Source: Toxorhynchites rutilus septentrionalis (lineage: Eukaryota > Arthropoda > Insecta > Diptera > Culicidae). Taken from it: a stretch of 64,000 nt of DNA. A program made the translations under genes and the position numbers. The notes beneath the pieces are model-generated. The model had not been told where the DNA came from. It ran no database searches and saw nothing but the letters and a program-made list of their open reading frames with translations. Where the stretch lies: assembly GCF_029784135.1 (NCBI RefSeq), contig NC_073745.1, positions 284,390,240-284,454,239 of the forward strand. The letters run 5' to 3'. This document shows positions 44,698 to 55,399 of the stretch, in pieces (within the stretch, counting starts at the first letter, position 1; each line of letters starts with the position of its first letter).

Positions 44698-44955
44698 ATC
44701 TTGTTTGGGACGGCGTGTTTGAGATTTTAAAAAAAGATATAATTTATTTTTCACTTTATTTAAAACGACGAACGACGCGCGACACCGATACAGGATATAA
44801 TAGAACTGAAACTGAACACGGGTGAAGGTTCTGCTGTTGTATTTATTGTGTAGATTTGCTGATGCGGCTGGAATCGTCTCCTGGCTGGCTATTGGCTGAC
44901 CTCGATCGTCCGATATTAGGAATGTGCTGATCGAGGTCCTTCTGGTCACGTAATT
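44697..44955 (-). repeat. 5' LTR, 259 bp
   Basis: Same as 37,546-37,804 apart from one base. Drives transcription on the minus strand; the CCAAT box and 10-bp inverted repeat lie in its first 90 sense bases. Confidence 0.93.
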
Positions 44956-45037
44956 ATATATATATATATATATATTATGCTGTCTAAAAAGACCTGGTAT
45001 TTTTTTTTTTAATTTTCATTTGTTCATAAAATTAGTT

Positions 45038-45099
<62 letters not shown>

Positions 45100-45248
45100 G
45101 TGGTGGTGGTAGTCACTTGGTGCAAGGTCCGGACTATACGGCGAATGCAAAAGAACCTCCCATCCGAGCTCCCGGAGCTTCTGGCGCGTCACCAAAGAAG
45201 TGTGTGGCCTGGCGTTGTCCTGATGGAAGACAATGCGGCCTCTGTTTA

Positions 45249-46315
45249 AAGGGTGTGTCACATCAAATTGCATCACGGAAAAAACGCTGTAGAAATTTAA
45301 TTTTTAGGAATTATATCTTCAGCTTTCGCTTATAATCAGATAAGAGTGTATAGATCACGTTGGCCATGCTTCACTGTCAATTTTTCGTAAATTTGGAAAA
45401 ATGTCGTCGAACGAAAAAGAGCGTCGTGAATTATTCCTGCGCACTCATTTCGAGAATCCGGAGTTGTCACATCGGGACATAGTTAAGATGCTGGGAATCG
45501 TCCAATCCACGGTCAGCAGAGTACTAAAACGATACTTCGAGAACCTAACCATCGACCGGAAGGTGAAGAACGGCAAAAATGGATGCTCCGTCAGTGAAAA
45601 AGATCACAAGCGCGTAGTTAAGCAGTTTAGACGGACTTTCGTCAGCTGCCGGGCCTGTTGTTCTTCTCCGCAGAGGACAAATTCAGCGTTCCGGAGGAGA
45701 TTCCCAAGCAGAAACTATCCAAGTTTGCCAAAAAGTACATGGTGTGGCAAGCGATCTGCTCTTGCGGAAAGCGGAGCGCCCCCTTCGTGATAACCGGCAC
45801 GGTAAACGGGCAGGTTTACCTTAAGGAGTGCCTACAGAAGCGCTTACTACCACTATTGAAGCAGCACGAGGGCCTGACCATCTTCTGGCCGGATCTCGCT
45901 TCGTGACACTATTCAAAAAACGTGTTGGAGTGGTACGAAGCCAACGGGGTCACCTTCGTGCCAAAGGAAATGAACCCGCCCAACGCGCCGGAGCTACGCC
46001 CAATAGAGAAATATTGGGCGATTATGAAGCAGGCCCTCCGGAAGAACCCAAAAGTTGTCAAATCGGAGGCGGACTTCAAGAGAAAATGGATTTCTGTTCA
46101 AAAAAAACTACAACCTGACGTTGTACAGAACCTTATGGACGGGGTAAAGAGGAAGGTGCGAGCATACGGGCTTGGGCTCGAAGTATGAATAAAAAGAAAA
46201 TGCCAAAAGTTGTTTAATAGTTTTTATTTTACTGTCTAAAATTTTCAAAAGGATCGGTCTACTGGGCGAATTTCTACAGCGTTTTTTCCGTGATGCAATT
46301 TGATGTGACACCCTT
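45249..46315 (+). mobile_element. ITmD37E element nested in mariner, internally deleted
   Basis: Ends 'aagggtgtgtcacatcaaat' and reversed 'aagggtgtcacatcaaattg': TIRs of about 47 bp identical except for a GT gain on the left. TA at 45,247-45,248 and 46,316-46,317 is the target duplication; removing element plus one TA restores the mariner reading frame. The transposase is deleted in the middle. Confidence 0.92.
45401..46188 (+). pseudogene. ITmD37E transposase, deleted and with a stop
   Basis: ATG at 45,401 starts the N-terminal HTH part (MSSNEKERRELFLRTHFENP, then REIV-like HRDIVKMLGIVQSTVSRVLKRY). At about 45,634 the sequence jumps to the middle of the catalytic domain, losing the first catalytic Asp region (MDDETYVKA in the copy at 59,195). 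Then come FSAEDKFSVPEE, FWPDLAS with the second Asp, a TGA at 45,904-45,906 in place of the Cys codon of the other copy, and NAPELRPIEKYWAIMK with the Glu. The spacing between second Asp and Glu is 37, defining DD37E. It ends in AYGLGLEV. Confidence 0.9.
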
Positions 46316-47084
46316 TATCAAAGATGGCCTCTTCTTCATGAGTGCTACCTTCAAGCGGTCCAGTGGTTGGCAGTACAGGTCCGAATTGAGCGTTTGGCCA
46401 TAGGGAAGCAGCTCATAATAGATTACTCCTTGACAATCCCACCAAACACACAGCAGAACCTTCCTGGCCGTTAATGAGGGCTTGGCCACCGTCTGAGCCG
46501 CTTCAGCGGGCTTCGACCACGACCGTTTGCGCTTCACGTTGTCGTAAGTGACCCACTTTTCATCGCCAGTCACCATCCGCTTCAGAAACGGGTCGATTTT
46601 GTTGCGATTCAGCAGCGATTCACATGCGTCGATACGGTCAAAGATGTTTTTTTGCGTCAACGTGTGTGGCACCCATACATCGAGCTTCTTTGTGAATCCA
46701 AGCTTCTTCAAATGGTTAATAATGGTTTGATGACTTATCCCCAGCTCTTGGCCGATGCTACGGCTGCTACTATGCCGGTCTTTCTCGGCTAATTCAGCGA
46801 TTTTGTCGCAATTTTCGACGACAGGCCTTCCGGAGCGTGGCGCATCTTCGACGACCTCTACACCAGAACGAAAACGTTGAAACCATCGTTGTGCGGTGGA
46901 AATGGAAACTGTATCGGGTCCATAAACTACACAAATTTTATTGGCAGCTTGAGATGCATTTTTGCCTTTGTCATAGTAGTACTGTAAAATATGTCGGATT
47001 TTCTCTTTATTTTCGTAAATACCGCAGGACTTTTTTGACAGCCTAATATATACACGAGCTGAACTTTTTGAACTTTTTCAATTG

Positions 47085-47575
47085 AACTTTTTTTCGTCAG
47101 TGAAGATAACCTATACATTGAAGAACTTTTCGTTATGGTATATAGCAAAATGTATTCTTTTGGAAACATCCTTTGTCACAAGATACCATGTCCCACTGTC
47201 AGTTCATGTGAGCTTTGGCAAAACTCAGACGTCTTCCGATGTGAAATGGTGTAAGATGATGTAAGATGACCTTTCAAACCCTTTTTATGTGAGGATTTTT
47301 TACCAAAATTTGATAAATTGTCACCCGAGTTACATTGAAATTGAAATATTGCTTTATTTTCAAAAGCGATTTTGAGGTATTCGAAGCTGTTCTAGCTATT
47401 TCCCGCTTATTCCGGTCAGAGAGCTTCGATTTACGTGGAGCTCTCTCCTTCTTGAGGATTCGTCAAATAATTGAGCACTACTTGATGGGATCGCTTAATC
47501 CGACGAGAAACTTCTCTGATACCAACATTTTCTTGGTGAAATGCATCGATTAATCCGACGTTAATTGATGACATT
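47085..47575 (-). pseudogene. Tc1-type transposase N-terminal fragment
   Basis: Minus strand matches 52,990-53,500 closely: IDAFHQENV.IREVSRRIKRSHQVVLNY (HTH), SLLKIKQYFNFN and the SHELTVGHG.. segment before the catalytic domain. Stops and shifts are present and both ends are cut: by the mariner on one side and at 47,575 on the other. The catalytic triad is absent. Confidence 0.7.
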
Positions 47576-47719
47576 GTTTCGTTCCAAAGTGATAAGTAAA
47601 TACAGGTTATCGATGAATTGGATGAAGTAATATTTGCATGAGAATGTGTGTGTGTGGGTATTTGTTACACGCACGAATTGCGGTTGATTGGCACTTTTCC
47701 CCCGAAGGATAATTTGATA
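47576..47719. repeat. Segment duplicated at 49,657-49,827
   Basis: Starts 'gtttcgttccaaagtgataa', includes a (GT)n run and 'ttgcggttgattggcacttt', and ends at 'cccccgaaggataa'. The other copy has longer (GT)n/(G)n runs but is otherwise nearly the same. Confidence 0.85.
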
Positions 47720-47741
47720 TATATATATATATATATATATA

Positions 47742-48108
47742 AATCGATCGCCGAATGTATTGATAAGAGCAAAACTCGAGGAAGGAATTGTCCGATTTAG
47801 GGCTGTCTTTATTCTATCATATTTTCTGTATCAAACATTTATTCCATGTAACGGAGAAACATGTTATTTGCAAGTGGTTGGAAAATCTTGAACGAGAATT
47901 GTGTCTGAAAATAATCTGATATTATAATCACGAGTTTTGGTAGAAGTACTAGGAATTTTATAGTAAAAGGTAATTTTTAAGGGTAGATTAAAAGATCAAT
48001 CAATGCACAGTTTTGCGATTGAACCCATTGACGTGCGCTTAATAAGAAAACGTGGATGTGATAACGAAAAAAAAAGTTGAGCGAGACGAAGTTTGCCGGG
48101 TCAGCTAG
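47742..48108 (+). mobile_element. Helitron-like element, 3' half (H4)
   Basis: Matches H1 from 'ccgaatgtattgataagagc' to the end 'gtttgccgggtcagCTAG', followed by T. A (TA)n run at 47,717-47,741 precedes it. It joins in sequence to H3 at 37,371, so the two may be halves of one element. Confidence 0.62.
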
Positions 48109-48623
48109 TAATTAATAAGAATGTCAATTGTTTAATAGTTTACATAATCATATCACTTACCACATTGAATTCTGATTCTTACCTCTTCCCTCTTACAACT
48201 ATCCCTTCCATGATAATCACTAGGGAACCACGCTATAGAGGCGACCCTTCTGGCCTTCGGGCGGCGATTATCATACTAACATTCCTTCCCTTCCTCTGAT
48301 GACTGTAAGAAAGTGGCCGGCTTCGTTTTGACCATTTAAAGCTCGAATCACCGAAAATTGCACAACGAGAATGATTTGCTAGTCCCAAGCGTCATTCTGT
48401 GTGTTCTTTGTGCAATTTGGTTGGTTCAGGTCTATCACGGAGAGCAACTACGAAGTGTACAGTCTACCCAAGCTCAAGCTCAATCCCAAGCACTCTGAAG
48501 CCGGCTCACTGGCTTGATCGAGATTAGAATTTAAATCCATGCGAATGCGAAGTCTAAGTTAATACACAGTATCTTAACATTGAAGAGTTGAAGCTCGTGT
48601 TGAAGCGAAATGGTGGTAATTAA
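48109..48623. other. No gene seen
   Basis: A GC-richer patch at 48,225-48,300 ('gggaaccacgctatagaggc') with flanking 'gataatcac/gattatcat' words suggests a retroelement UTR, but nothing coding supports it. Confidence 0.35.
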
Positions 48624-48895
48624 CACGTTGAGCCCCGCGTCGGTCCCTATGGGCTGACGTTTAGCTTTTTGGTGGTAAAGCGCTGACTGACTCGGACAAA
48701 AATAAGAAAATAAAAATATATATGATTTGTTTTCGGATGTTTTACATAATGTAACTACTTTCTAGTAGAATTTCAGACTTTTTCTATTTATACAATATGT
48801 ATCTTTGGGACCGGGGACCGACACTGATATTGTGAAAACGTTCGTTATGCGGACTGAATGGAAAGCGCAGCCAGAACAATCCGGTGCTCAACGTG
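48624..48895. mobile_element. piggyBac-type MITE, TTAA target duplication (copy 1)
   Basis: Ends 'cacgttgagccccgcg' and reversed 'cacgttgagcaccgg' flanked by TTAA at 48,620-48,623 and 48,896-48,899. 272 bases, no ORF. TTAA duplication is the hallmark of piggyBac. A second copy is at 58,673. Confidence 0.85.
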
Positions 48896-48956
48896 TTAAA
48901 GAGCGCATACGGAAAAGAGCACATACGGAAACGGAAACGAATAAACGCCCATTGTT

Positions 48957-49165
48957 CAACGCTCAACGCTCAATGCTCAATGCTCAATGCTCAATGCTCA
49001 ATGCTCAATGCTCAATGCTCAATGCTCAATGCTCAATGCTCAATGCTCAATGCTCAATGCTCAATGCTCAATATTCAACACTCAAAGCTTAACCCCTAAC
49101 CCCTAGCCCTTAACGCTTAACGCTTAACGCTTGACGCTCGACGCTTGATGCTTGACGCTTAACGT
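48957..49165. repeat. Heptamer array, GCTCAAT grading into GCTTAAC
   Basis: About 30 units of 7 bases. The first half is nearly pure GCTCAAT; from 49,072 it grades through 'attcaacactcaaagcttaa', 'cccctaacccctag' and then GCTTAAC/GCTTGAC variants. The 7-base phase is largely kept. Confidence 0.9.
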
Positions 49166-49656
49166 TCAATTGTATGTTGAGCCACGGACGCACCTAATTT
49201 ATTATTACTGTTAATTTCTATCTTTTCAGTTGAACGCTTGATCCTTTCTAGTAAAAAAGTACCGTCGCCGAAAAAAATGTTGTTTCAGCGTAAGAGTGCT
49301 AGTATTTACACCAGTTTGACTACAAAACCTCGGACTCTCACTAGGAAAATTGATGAATGCCATTTTCATATTGATGGAGAGTCGTCAGTGGATCTAAATA
49401 AAGTGGAAAACCTCTGTGGAATAATTGTGTGGAATAATTATACCAACAGAAAGTAATAGTAAATGATTAAATTCAGTTGTAAATGTAAAAATTTCCATTC
49501 GAAAATGTCACCAACTGATACACTGTTTATTGACATTGGAGATAAAGACACTCGGAAGCAAAAATGGATGACAAGTTTTAATAATCATTTCCATTCGCCA
49601 CATTAGCATTAAAAAAAACTGTAAGTGGGATCGGGTGAAGCCGCCATAATCAATTT

Positions 49657-49827
49657 GTTTCGTTCCAAAATGATAAGTAAATACAGGTTATCGATGAATT
49701 GGATGAAGTAATATTTGCATGAGAATGTGTGTGTGTGTGTGTGTGTGTGGGGGGGGGGGGGGGGTATTTGTTACACGCACGAATTGCGGTTGATTGGCAC
49801 TTTTCCCCCGAAGGATAAATTGATATT
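49657..49827. repeat. Second copy of the 47,576 segment, with (GT)n(G)n
   Basis: Same as 47,576-47,719 but with (GT)12-type and (G)17-type runs at 49,726-49,764. Here the flanks look like continuous unique sequence, so this may be the original and the other the copy. Confidence 0.85.
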
Positions 49828-51361
49828 TTACTCCGAAATAAATTGGATTTTCCGAAAGGTAAATAATAACAATGGGCGTTGACTTTCACGCTCAAACGGT
49901 CGCGCTGTAATTAAACAACTTTTCCGTTTGAGGCCCCTAGGGATTAATGGCAGGAGAATGCATAATTGATTATTTTCCAACGGTACATTTTTATGTTGCA
50001 CCGAATGTGGAGAATAAACACGATAATGTTATCTTTTTTCTGCCAGCTAGAAGAATCATCAACAAATAGCATGTTTGTTGCCCAATTTGCATGCTGGCCA
50101 GAAAAACTCAAACCATCAAGCGAGAATGGTACTCGTCTGGAAAATGTTTCGTTTTTGTGCAGTTATGCAGCAGTTTTTCCGGCGGATCTGAACTTCTCGC
50201 TCCATTTTCGCCACCGAAAAACACATACCCTCTCTATAGTGCGCTAGTGCGATGTATGGGGTGCAAAAAACAGCTTTTGTGGATCGGCAAATATTTGCAT
50301 TGCTAAAAATAAGTGTTGTGTTGCACACAGCATAGGAGTGTTATGTTATCTTGGATCGCCGGGATGAAGTTGTGCCAGTGTTGTCCATTTGGGATAGGAA
50401 GCGTCGTATTAGTATGCACAGCGTGGGCGAGTTGTTTAGGGCAGAGATGCAAGATAAAACGAATGTAAATACACTTTTGAATTCACTCAGTGGAAAGTGT
50501 GCCTTCAAACAAGAGCGGGAAAATCAATTTCAAACGCGAGTCATATTCTACGAGTAGCTCAAAACCGAGAGCGCATTGTTCGAATCGGTTGTGATACATG
50601 ACAAACCTATCAATTGAATGTCATAATTCAGCGCTTCGGTTGATGTTTTCTCTCTGTCAACTCCCGCAAGCATCATTCTTTCTGGAGCTCTGGAACTGAA
50701 CTGAAGATACGACGAACGAACGGCGCGAAGAGTATGAAGGATGACTTTATTTTGGTGGCGCTGAAAAAGTGATTCTTATTTTTCACCGAAAAACGCTGGC
50801 AGTTGGTTCGTTTGTTGGTTGAGATAACAGCTTTTTTGCCACTCTCGGGTTGAATTTCAATTGAAAAATAAGGTCGCCGAAAAATGACACCCAGCAGTGG
50901 AGCGACAAGATTCTTTTTTTTCTGAATGAACGGTTCTTTTGTTTAATAGGGTGTAAGATATGGCGTGTTTTGATTCGATTCATCATGGCAGAGGAAAAAC
51001 ACGAGGCAACGAGAACGAAAAGATTAGCACGAAAACGAATGGCAAATGGCTATAAATCTATTCAGTGGACATTATTTTCAAGACTTCCTAATCTGGCACA
51101 GGATTTACCTTTTTTTTTGTTTGACCTTGGTAGTCATATATTTCGAAAGACACTTAGGTGCAACATGTATTCCACCCACATATTTAGTTACCTCTTGGAA
51201 TAACAAATTCATTTTTATTGACGTTTTATCAATATTGAATAACTGCAAGTATAAACATTATCCAATGTACTGAAAAAGGAAGCTCAACGAAACATTCTCA
51301 GTATAGAAGTAGATCAGGCGAGAACCGTCGATATAAATTATGAGGATAAACGAACGAACTA
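49828..51361. other. Little-repeated DNA, no gene recognised
   Basis: Frames up to 95 codons without recognisable motif. No internal repeat was found. A possible part of the pre-insertion host sequence. Confidence 0.45.
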
Positions 51362-51668
51362 CAGTAGAACCCCCATTATCCGCGAGCGGATGATCTGCGG
51401 TATGAACCTACCCTAAATTTGTTAATGAGTAGTAGGTTTTTGTTCTTTTGTTTTGGTCATGACTCTCACATTATTTGACAACTGGTATACACGACCTAAC
51501 AGATGGATAGTTCAATGAGTCCTGTATTTTTAAAACATTGTCTTCATGCTGAAATATCTGTTTTTTCATGTTTGCACTCAATTTTTAGTCATTTGTTGTG
51601 TTATCCGCGATTTTCATGATTCACGGTGAGCTAGCCCGACTATTCCGCGGATAATCGGGGTTCTACTG
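51362..51668. mobile_element. pogo-type MITE, 307 bp
   Basis: Ends 'cagtagaacccccattatcc' and reversed 'cagtagaaccccgattatcc', with TA duplications at 51,360-51,361 and 51,669-51,670. CAGTAGAACCCC-type ends are characteristic of pogo/Tigger-like elements. Noncoding. Confidence 0.88.
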
Positions 51669-51817
51669 TATTCGAATTTTTATTTCGAATGAAAACTTGC
51701 GAACTATTTGCGAATTTGTGGGATGCTGCTGATTTAATACACTCTGTCCAACATCTATAAGACCAGGGTATGATCTTGCTGATTTGTGTCATTGTAAACA
51801 AACACAGCTACAATATA

Positions 51818-52308
51818 CACTGGAGTCGCTTTTCACGCGGGGGATACGTGCCGCGTAAACAAAAACCGCGTAACTTCCAAAATCCGCGTAAATTCCAAAA
51901 TACGCGTATAAAAAAACCGCGTAAATTCCAAAGTCCACGGAAAAATAAACCAGGTAATTTTTTGAATCTGTTTAAAAATCTAACAAACAGTGAATTATTA
52001 GTTTAAAATGCAACCTATATTCTAAAAATTGATTACCTGAATTCTTTGCATGCTACAATCATGCTATCTGTATATTCTTTTAATTCTCAGCTACTAATTA
52101 GTGATACAATACAAACTTATTTCGTGAAAAGTCACATCAATTAGCATATTGAATTTTTATGCGGTTGATACGTGCCGCGTAAAAAAACCGCGTAAATTAC
52201 GAAATTCGCGTAAATTCCAAAATCCGCATAAAAATAAACCGCGTAAATTTCAAAAACCGCGTAAAAAATGCCGCGTAAAATAAAACCACGTAAAAAGCGT
52301 CTTCAGTG
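51818..52308. mobile_element. MITE with internal CCGCGTAAATTCC repeats
   Basis: TIRs 'cactggagtcgcttttcacg' and reversed 'cactgaagacgctttttacg', TA on both sides (51,816-51,817; 52,309-52,310). Both subterminal zones carry many 'ccgcgtaaa' words in one orientation near each end. 491 bases, no ORF. Confidence 0.85.
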
Positions 52309-52559
52309 TATATTCTAGTTTGTAGGTATTGGTGACTACCATACACTGCACGATTTTCATATTTGTGTGTGCAAGCGCTGAGCGTAAACCAAAGGTTTTG
52401 TATTTCCAAGTGTCAAGTTTCTATGAGACCAGTTACATTTTTTCGTTGTTTTAGTTCTTTTGATCAATAAATTTGGAAAATACCAATGAACGAGCTTGGC
52501 CGGGCGACCTAGGGCACTTTCTTTGATTTTAAATAAAACACTACTTGTTCCATCAACAG

Positions 52560-52984
52560 GAAGCACAACCGTCCTCCTGCGTGGCTGACGATCGGCTGCC
52601 TTTTATTTTTCTGATTCCTCTTGGCGAAACCTAATCTATCCTAATTCCTACCGACTGACTACTCAGATAGAGTTGGTTCAATCTATTACCTACTTTGTTT
52701 ATAATGAACAAAACGAACATACAATAAGCTCCCCGCTATCGTAACACCAAAACATAAACAAAAATTCCTATCTTAAAACTAGACCCTATGAATCACACGA
52801 TCCAAAAACAGGATCGTGCAGGAGAAATGTATTTATTTATTTGGGATCGATCCGTCCCTATCATAAAACTATACCTATGATTCACACGATCCGGAAAAAG
52901 GATCATGCGATAATGATGTGTTTATTTTGCCTCGATCGGGCCCTATCGTAAACTTGGGTAAATAAACCCGTCTGTTATTATGGG
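52560..52984. other. Unassigned insert with two short palindromes
   Basis: 'cacgatccaaaaacaggatcgtg' near 52,797 and 'cacgatccggaaaaaggatcatg' near 52,878 are imperfect copies of one hairpin, each after 'cctat..ttcaca'. It may be LTR or UTR sequence of an unknown element; no coding part. Confidence 0.35.
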
Positions 52985-53505
52985 GTCGCTGCACCAAAAG
53001 GAAAAGTGCTCACGGAGAGAAAAGAAAGACGAATCGATGCCTTTCACCAAGAAAATGTTAGTATCAGAGAAGTTTCTCGTCGGATTAAACGATCCCATCA
53101 AGTAGTGCTCAATTATTAGACGAATCCTCAAGAAGGAGAGAGCTCCACGTAAATCGAAGCTCTCTGACCGGAATAAGCGGGAAATAGCTAGAACAGCTTC
53201 GAATACCTCAAAATCGCTTTTGAAAATAAAGCAATATTTCAATTTCAATGTAACTCGGGTGACAATTTATCAAATTTTGGTAAAAAAATCCTCACATAAA
53301 GAGGGTTTGAAAGGTCATCTTACATCATCTTACACCATCTCACATCGGAAGACGTCTGAGTTTTGCCAAAGCTCACATGAACTGACAGTGGGACATGGTA
53401 TGTTGTGACAAAAGATGTTTCCAAAAGAATACATTTTGCTATATACCATAACGAAAAGTTCTTCAATGTATAGGTTATCTTCACTGACGAAAAAAAATGG
53501 GTGGG
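52985..53505 (+). pseudogene. Tc1-type transposase, N-terminal half
   Basis: Reads RRIDAFHQENVSIREVSRRIKRSHQVVLNY (HTH), a stop and frame changes, then NRREIARTASNTSKSLLKIK, VTIYQILVKKSSHKEG and, near 53,485, FTDEKKW with the first catalytic Asp. The protein breaks off there at an insertion. Confidence 0.75.
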
Positions 53506-54470
53506 TCATATCTATGATATAACAATGAAACAATTTTTGAATTCAGTTGTATTCAATATACTTGCTTTGTGAGTAATAAAATTGAGGTCAATTCATGCAT
53601 TGTGATAGATTATGTTCTTCGTTACTAGTAATTTTAATGACTTTCCTTTTACGTTTGGTATGATGCCTAGGGCTAGGCCTCTAGTGTCTGTGCGATTTTC
53701 CCAGGTTCCTAAGTTTAGAAGACCGCGTTAGGGAAATATATTCTAGTCTGCCCAAAGGTAAGCGAGTACAAAAGTACTCGCGGTTTGCATTTATTTGCAA
53801 AGCCGATTTCCCCAGACATCTTGGTTTTGATGTCTGCAAACACATTTCAGTCGAAACAAAAATGCCGCTGACTAGCATGTATTTGCAATGCCAATTTTTC
53901 CACGATCCATGGATTTGAAGACTGTGTTAGGGAAACACATTTCATTCGGAACAAAAATGTCACCGACTTGCATGTATTTGCAATGTCAATTTCCCCACGC
54001 TCCATGGATTTCAAGTCTGTGTTAGGGAAACATATTTCAGTCAGAACAAAAACGCCCCAGGCTTGCATGTATTTGCAATGCCGATCTCTCCAACGCTGCT
54101 TGGTTTTGAAGTCTGTGTTTGGAAACACATGTCGGTGAGAACAAAAATCCCCCTACTTTCATGTATTTGCAATGCCGATTTCCCCGATGTTGCCTGGTTT
54201 TGAAGTCTGTGTTGGGGAAACCGTGAATCGGGCCTTTTACACTTTTTATAGTTATTCAATTGTTTATCTAATGAAAAATAACATTTTATTAATTGCGATA
54301 GATGCGATAGAAATATTCCCTATTAATTGATGCAAACATCTTCCCGATCCAGTAAGAAATATTCGAGTTATAAGCATTCGGAATCTTTCATTTTTTCCTG
54401 CATGTTCTGTGTTTAGGTTTTCATTTTACCCCCCATATATGCCGGTTAGACGTAGTCCCACGTCAAAAGT
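53506..54470 (-). repeat. GACGTAG-family repeat inserted in Tc1, with about 105-bp tandem units
   Basis: The right end has GACGTAGTCCCACGTC (54,449-54,464), and the 230 bases before it are an inverted, diverged form of 30,132-30,400. 53,690-54,220 is a tandem array of about five units ('gcatgtatttgcaatgccga', 'ggttttgaagtctgtgttag'); the same unit occurs twice in C1 and twice in C2. Confidence 0.75.
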
Positions 54471-54960
54471 TCAATTAGGATTGTCCTGATGGTTTCAACG
54501 GGCACTGGCGTGATTTACGGAAGAAGGAACAGTATTTTTCAACCAGGTGTTTTTGTGGAGGCTCTTGCATGGTTTTGGCGGGATTCTGTGCAACCGAAAA
54601 GCTCAAGATAGCTTCCATATCATTCAAGGATTACCTACATGTTCTGGAATCCTCTCTCCTACCGTTTTTGCGTGGATATCGTCACACAAAATTCACATAT
54701 CATATTCATATCAGCAAGGAAACTAAGCAATGGATTAAGGACCAAAAACATAATTTTTGGACTGGCCGACTCGCTCTCCAGACTTGAATCCTGTTCAAAA
54801 TCTTAGGGGGATCCTTGTGCGCAGAATCTACTCCACGATTGCAGAGCTCAAGGTCGCAATTTCGGAAACATGGAAAAAATATCGAGAAAATCGTTCAGTA
54901 GCATTTGGTAAATAGCATTCCAAAACGAATTTTCCATGTTTTTATCCGAAATGGCAAGGT
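54471..54960 (+). pseudogene. Tc1-type transposase, C-terminal half
   Basis: Continues directly from the N-terminal half: LDCPDGFNGHWRDLRKKEQY, FCGGSCMVLAGFCATEKLKIA, VLESSLLPFLRGYRH, HISKETKQWIKDQ, then, after frame changes, SPDLNPVQNL-like and LKVAISETWKKYRENR. The usual catalytic DN motif before SKETK is damaged. Joined with the first half it would form a Tc1-type catalytic domain. Confidence 0.78.
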
Positions 54961-55399
54961 TGCCAATTATTGACATGTAAATCAGATGATCGTTTTGAGT
55001 TTTTCATTGATAATACTTATGAATTTTGATATGGTCTTATAGAAACTGGACAGCTGAAATTATCATATTTAAGCACAATAATAAAACAAACAACTCTTTT
55101 GAACGAAATTGACGTTAAATATACTTTATTCTAAGCATTGAACAATGTATGAATGTATCTTGTTGAAATTCCAACTGTTTGTGTTGCAACGAAATAGAAT
55201 CAGGGTGGTCTTATAGAAGTTGGATAGAGTGTAGGCTGTGATAGGCTGATCCTACATAAGCCGACCCCCGTTGAATGGTTAATCCTTTCAACCAAATTAA
55301 TTGTATATTTTCATCCCAATTGCGATTCCATATATGACTCCTATTGCTATTGTTATTAATTCATTGAATTTTAAGTTGCTAATCCACTGGTTTAGTAAT

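Larger units (their letters stand above)
45097..47012 (-). pseudogene. Mariner transposase, split by insertion and 3'-deleted
   Basis: From about 47,012 the frame is open through the paired HTH region (SQAANKICVVYGPDTVSIST; SGRPVVENCDKI; GISHQTIINHLKKLG), the linker (WVPHTLTQKN) and the first catalytic Asp (MVTGDEKWVTYDN). It breaks at 46,316 at the inserted element and resumes at 45,246 in NRGRIVFHQDNARPHTS (second Asp in HQDN) and SPYSPDLAPSDYH (third Asp), so the triad is D,D34D. After SDYH a (TA)n tract replaces the C-terminus. No ATG precedes the N-terminal segment. It would cut and paste at TA sites if whole; here it is dead. Confidence 0.85.
44975..47046 (-). mobile_element. Mariner (DD34D) element interrupted by ITmD37E
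   Basis: Inverted ends: 'ttatgctgtctaaaaagacc' at 44,975 and, reversed, 'ttaggctgtcaaaaaagtcc' ending at 47,046, each next to TA. The transposase reads on the minus strand. A (TA)n tract at 45,044-45,096 replaces part of its 3' half, and an ITmD37E copy is inserted at a TA (45,249-46,315). Without the insert the element would be about 1 kb. Confidence 0.85.
51740..55231 (+). mobile_element. Tc1-type transposon swollen by nested insertions
   Basis: TIRs 'cactctgtccaacatctata' and reversed 'cactctatccaacttctata', with TA at 51,738-51,739 and 55,232-55,233. The span is 3.5 kb because it contains a 491-bp MITE (51,818-52,308), unassigned sequence (about 52,560-52,980) and a GACGTAG-type repeat (about 53,506-54,470) that splits the transposase. 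Confidence 0.85.

Noticed and set aside
45117..45335. 72-codon plus-strand frame next to (TA)n
   Set aside because: Antisense of the mariner catalytic region and ITmD37E terminal repeat.
48805..49099. Two 70-95 codon frames with repeated MLNAQCS
   Set aside because: Product of the 7-bp array, which cycles through frames; not a gene.
53690..54240. Series of 65-93 codon minus-strand frames with related residues
   Set aside because: They translate the roughly 105-bp tandem unit in different frames; no stable frame across units.
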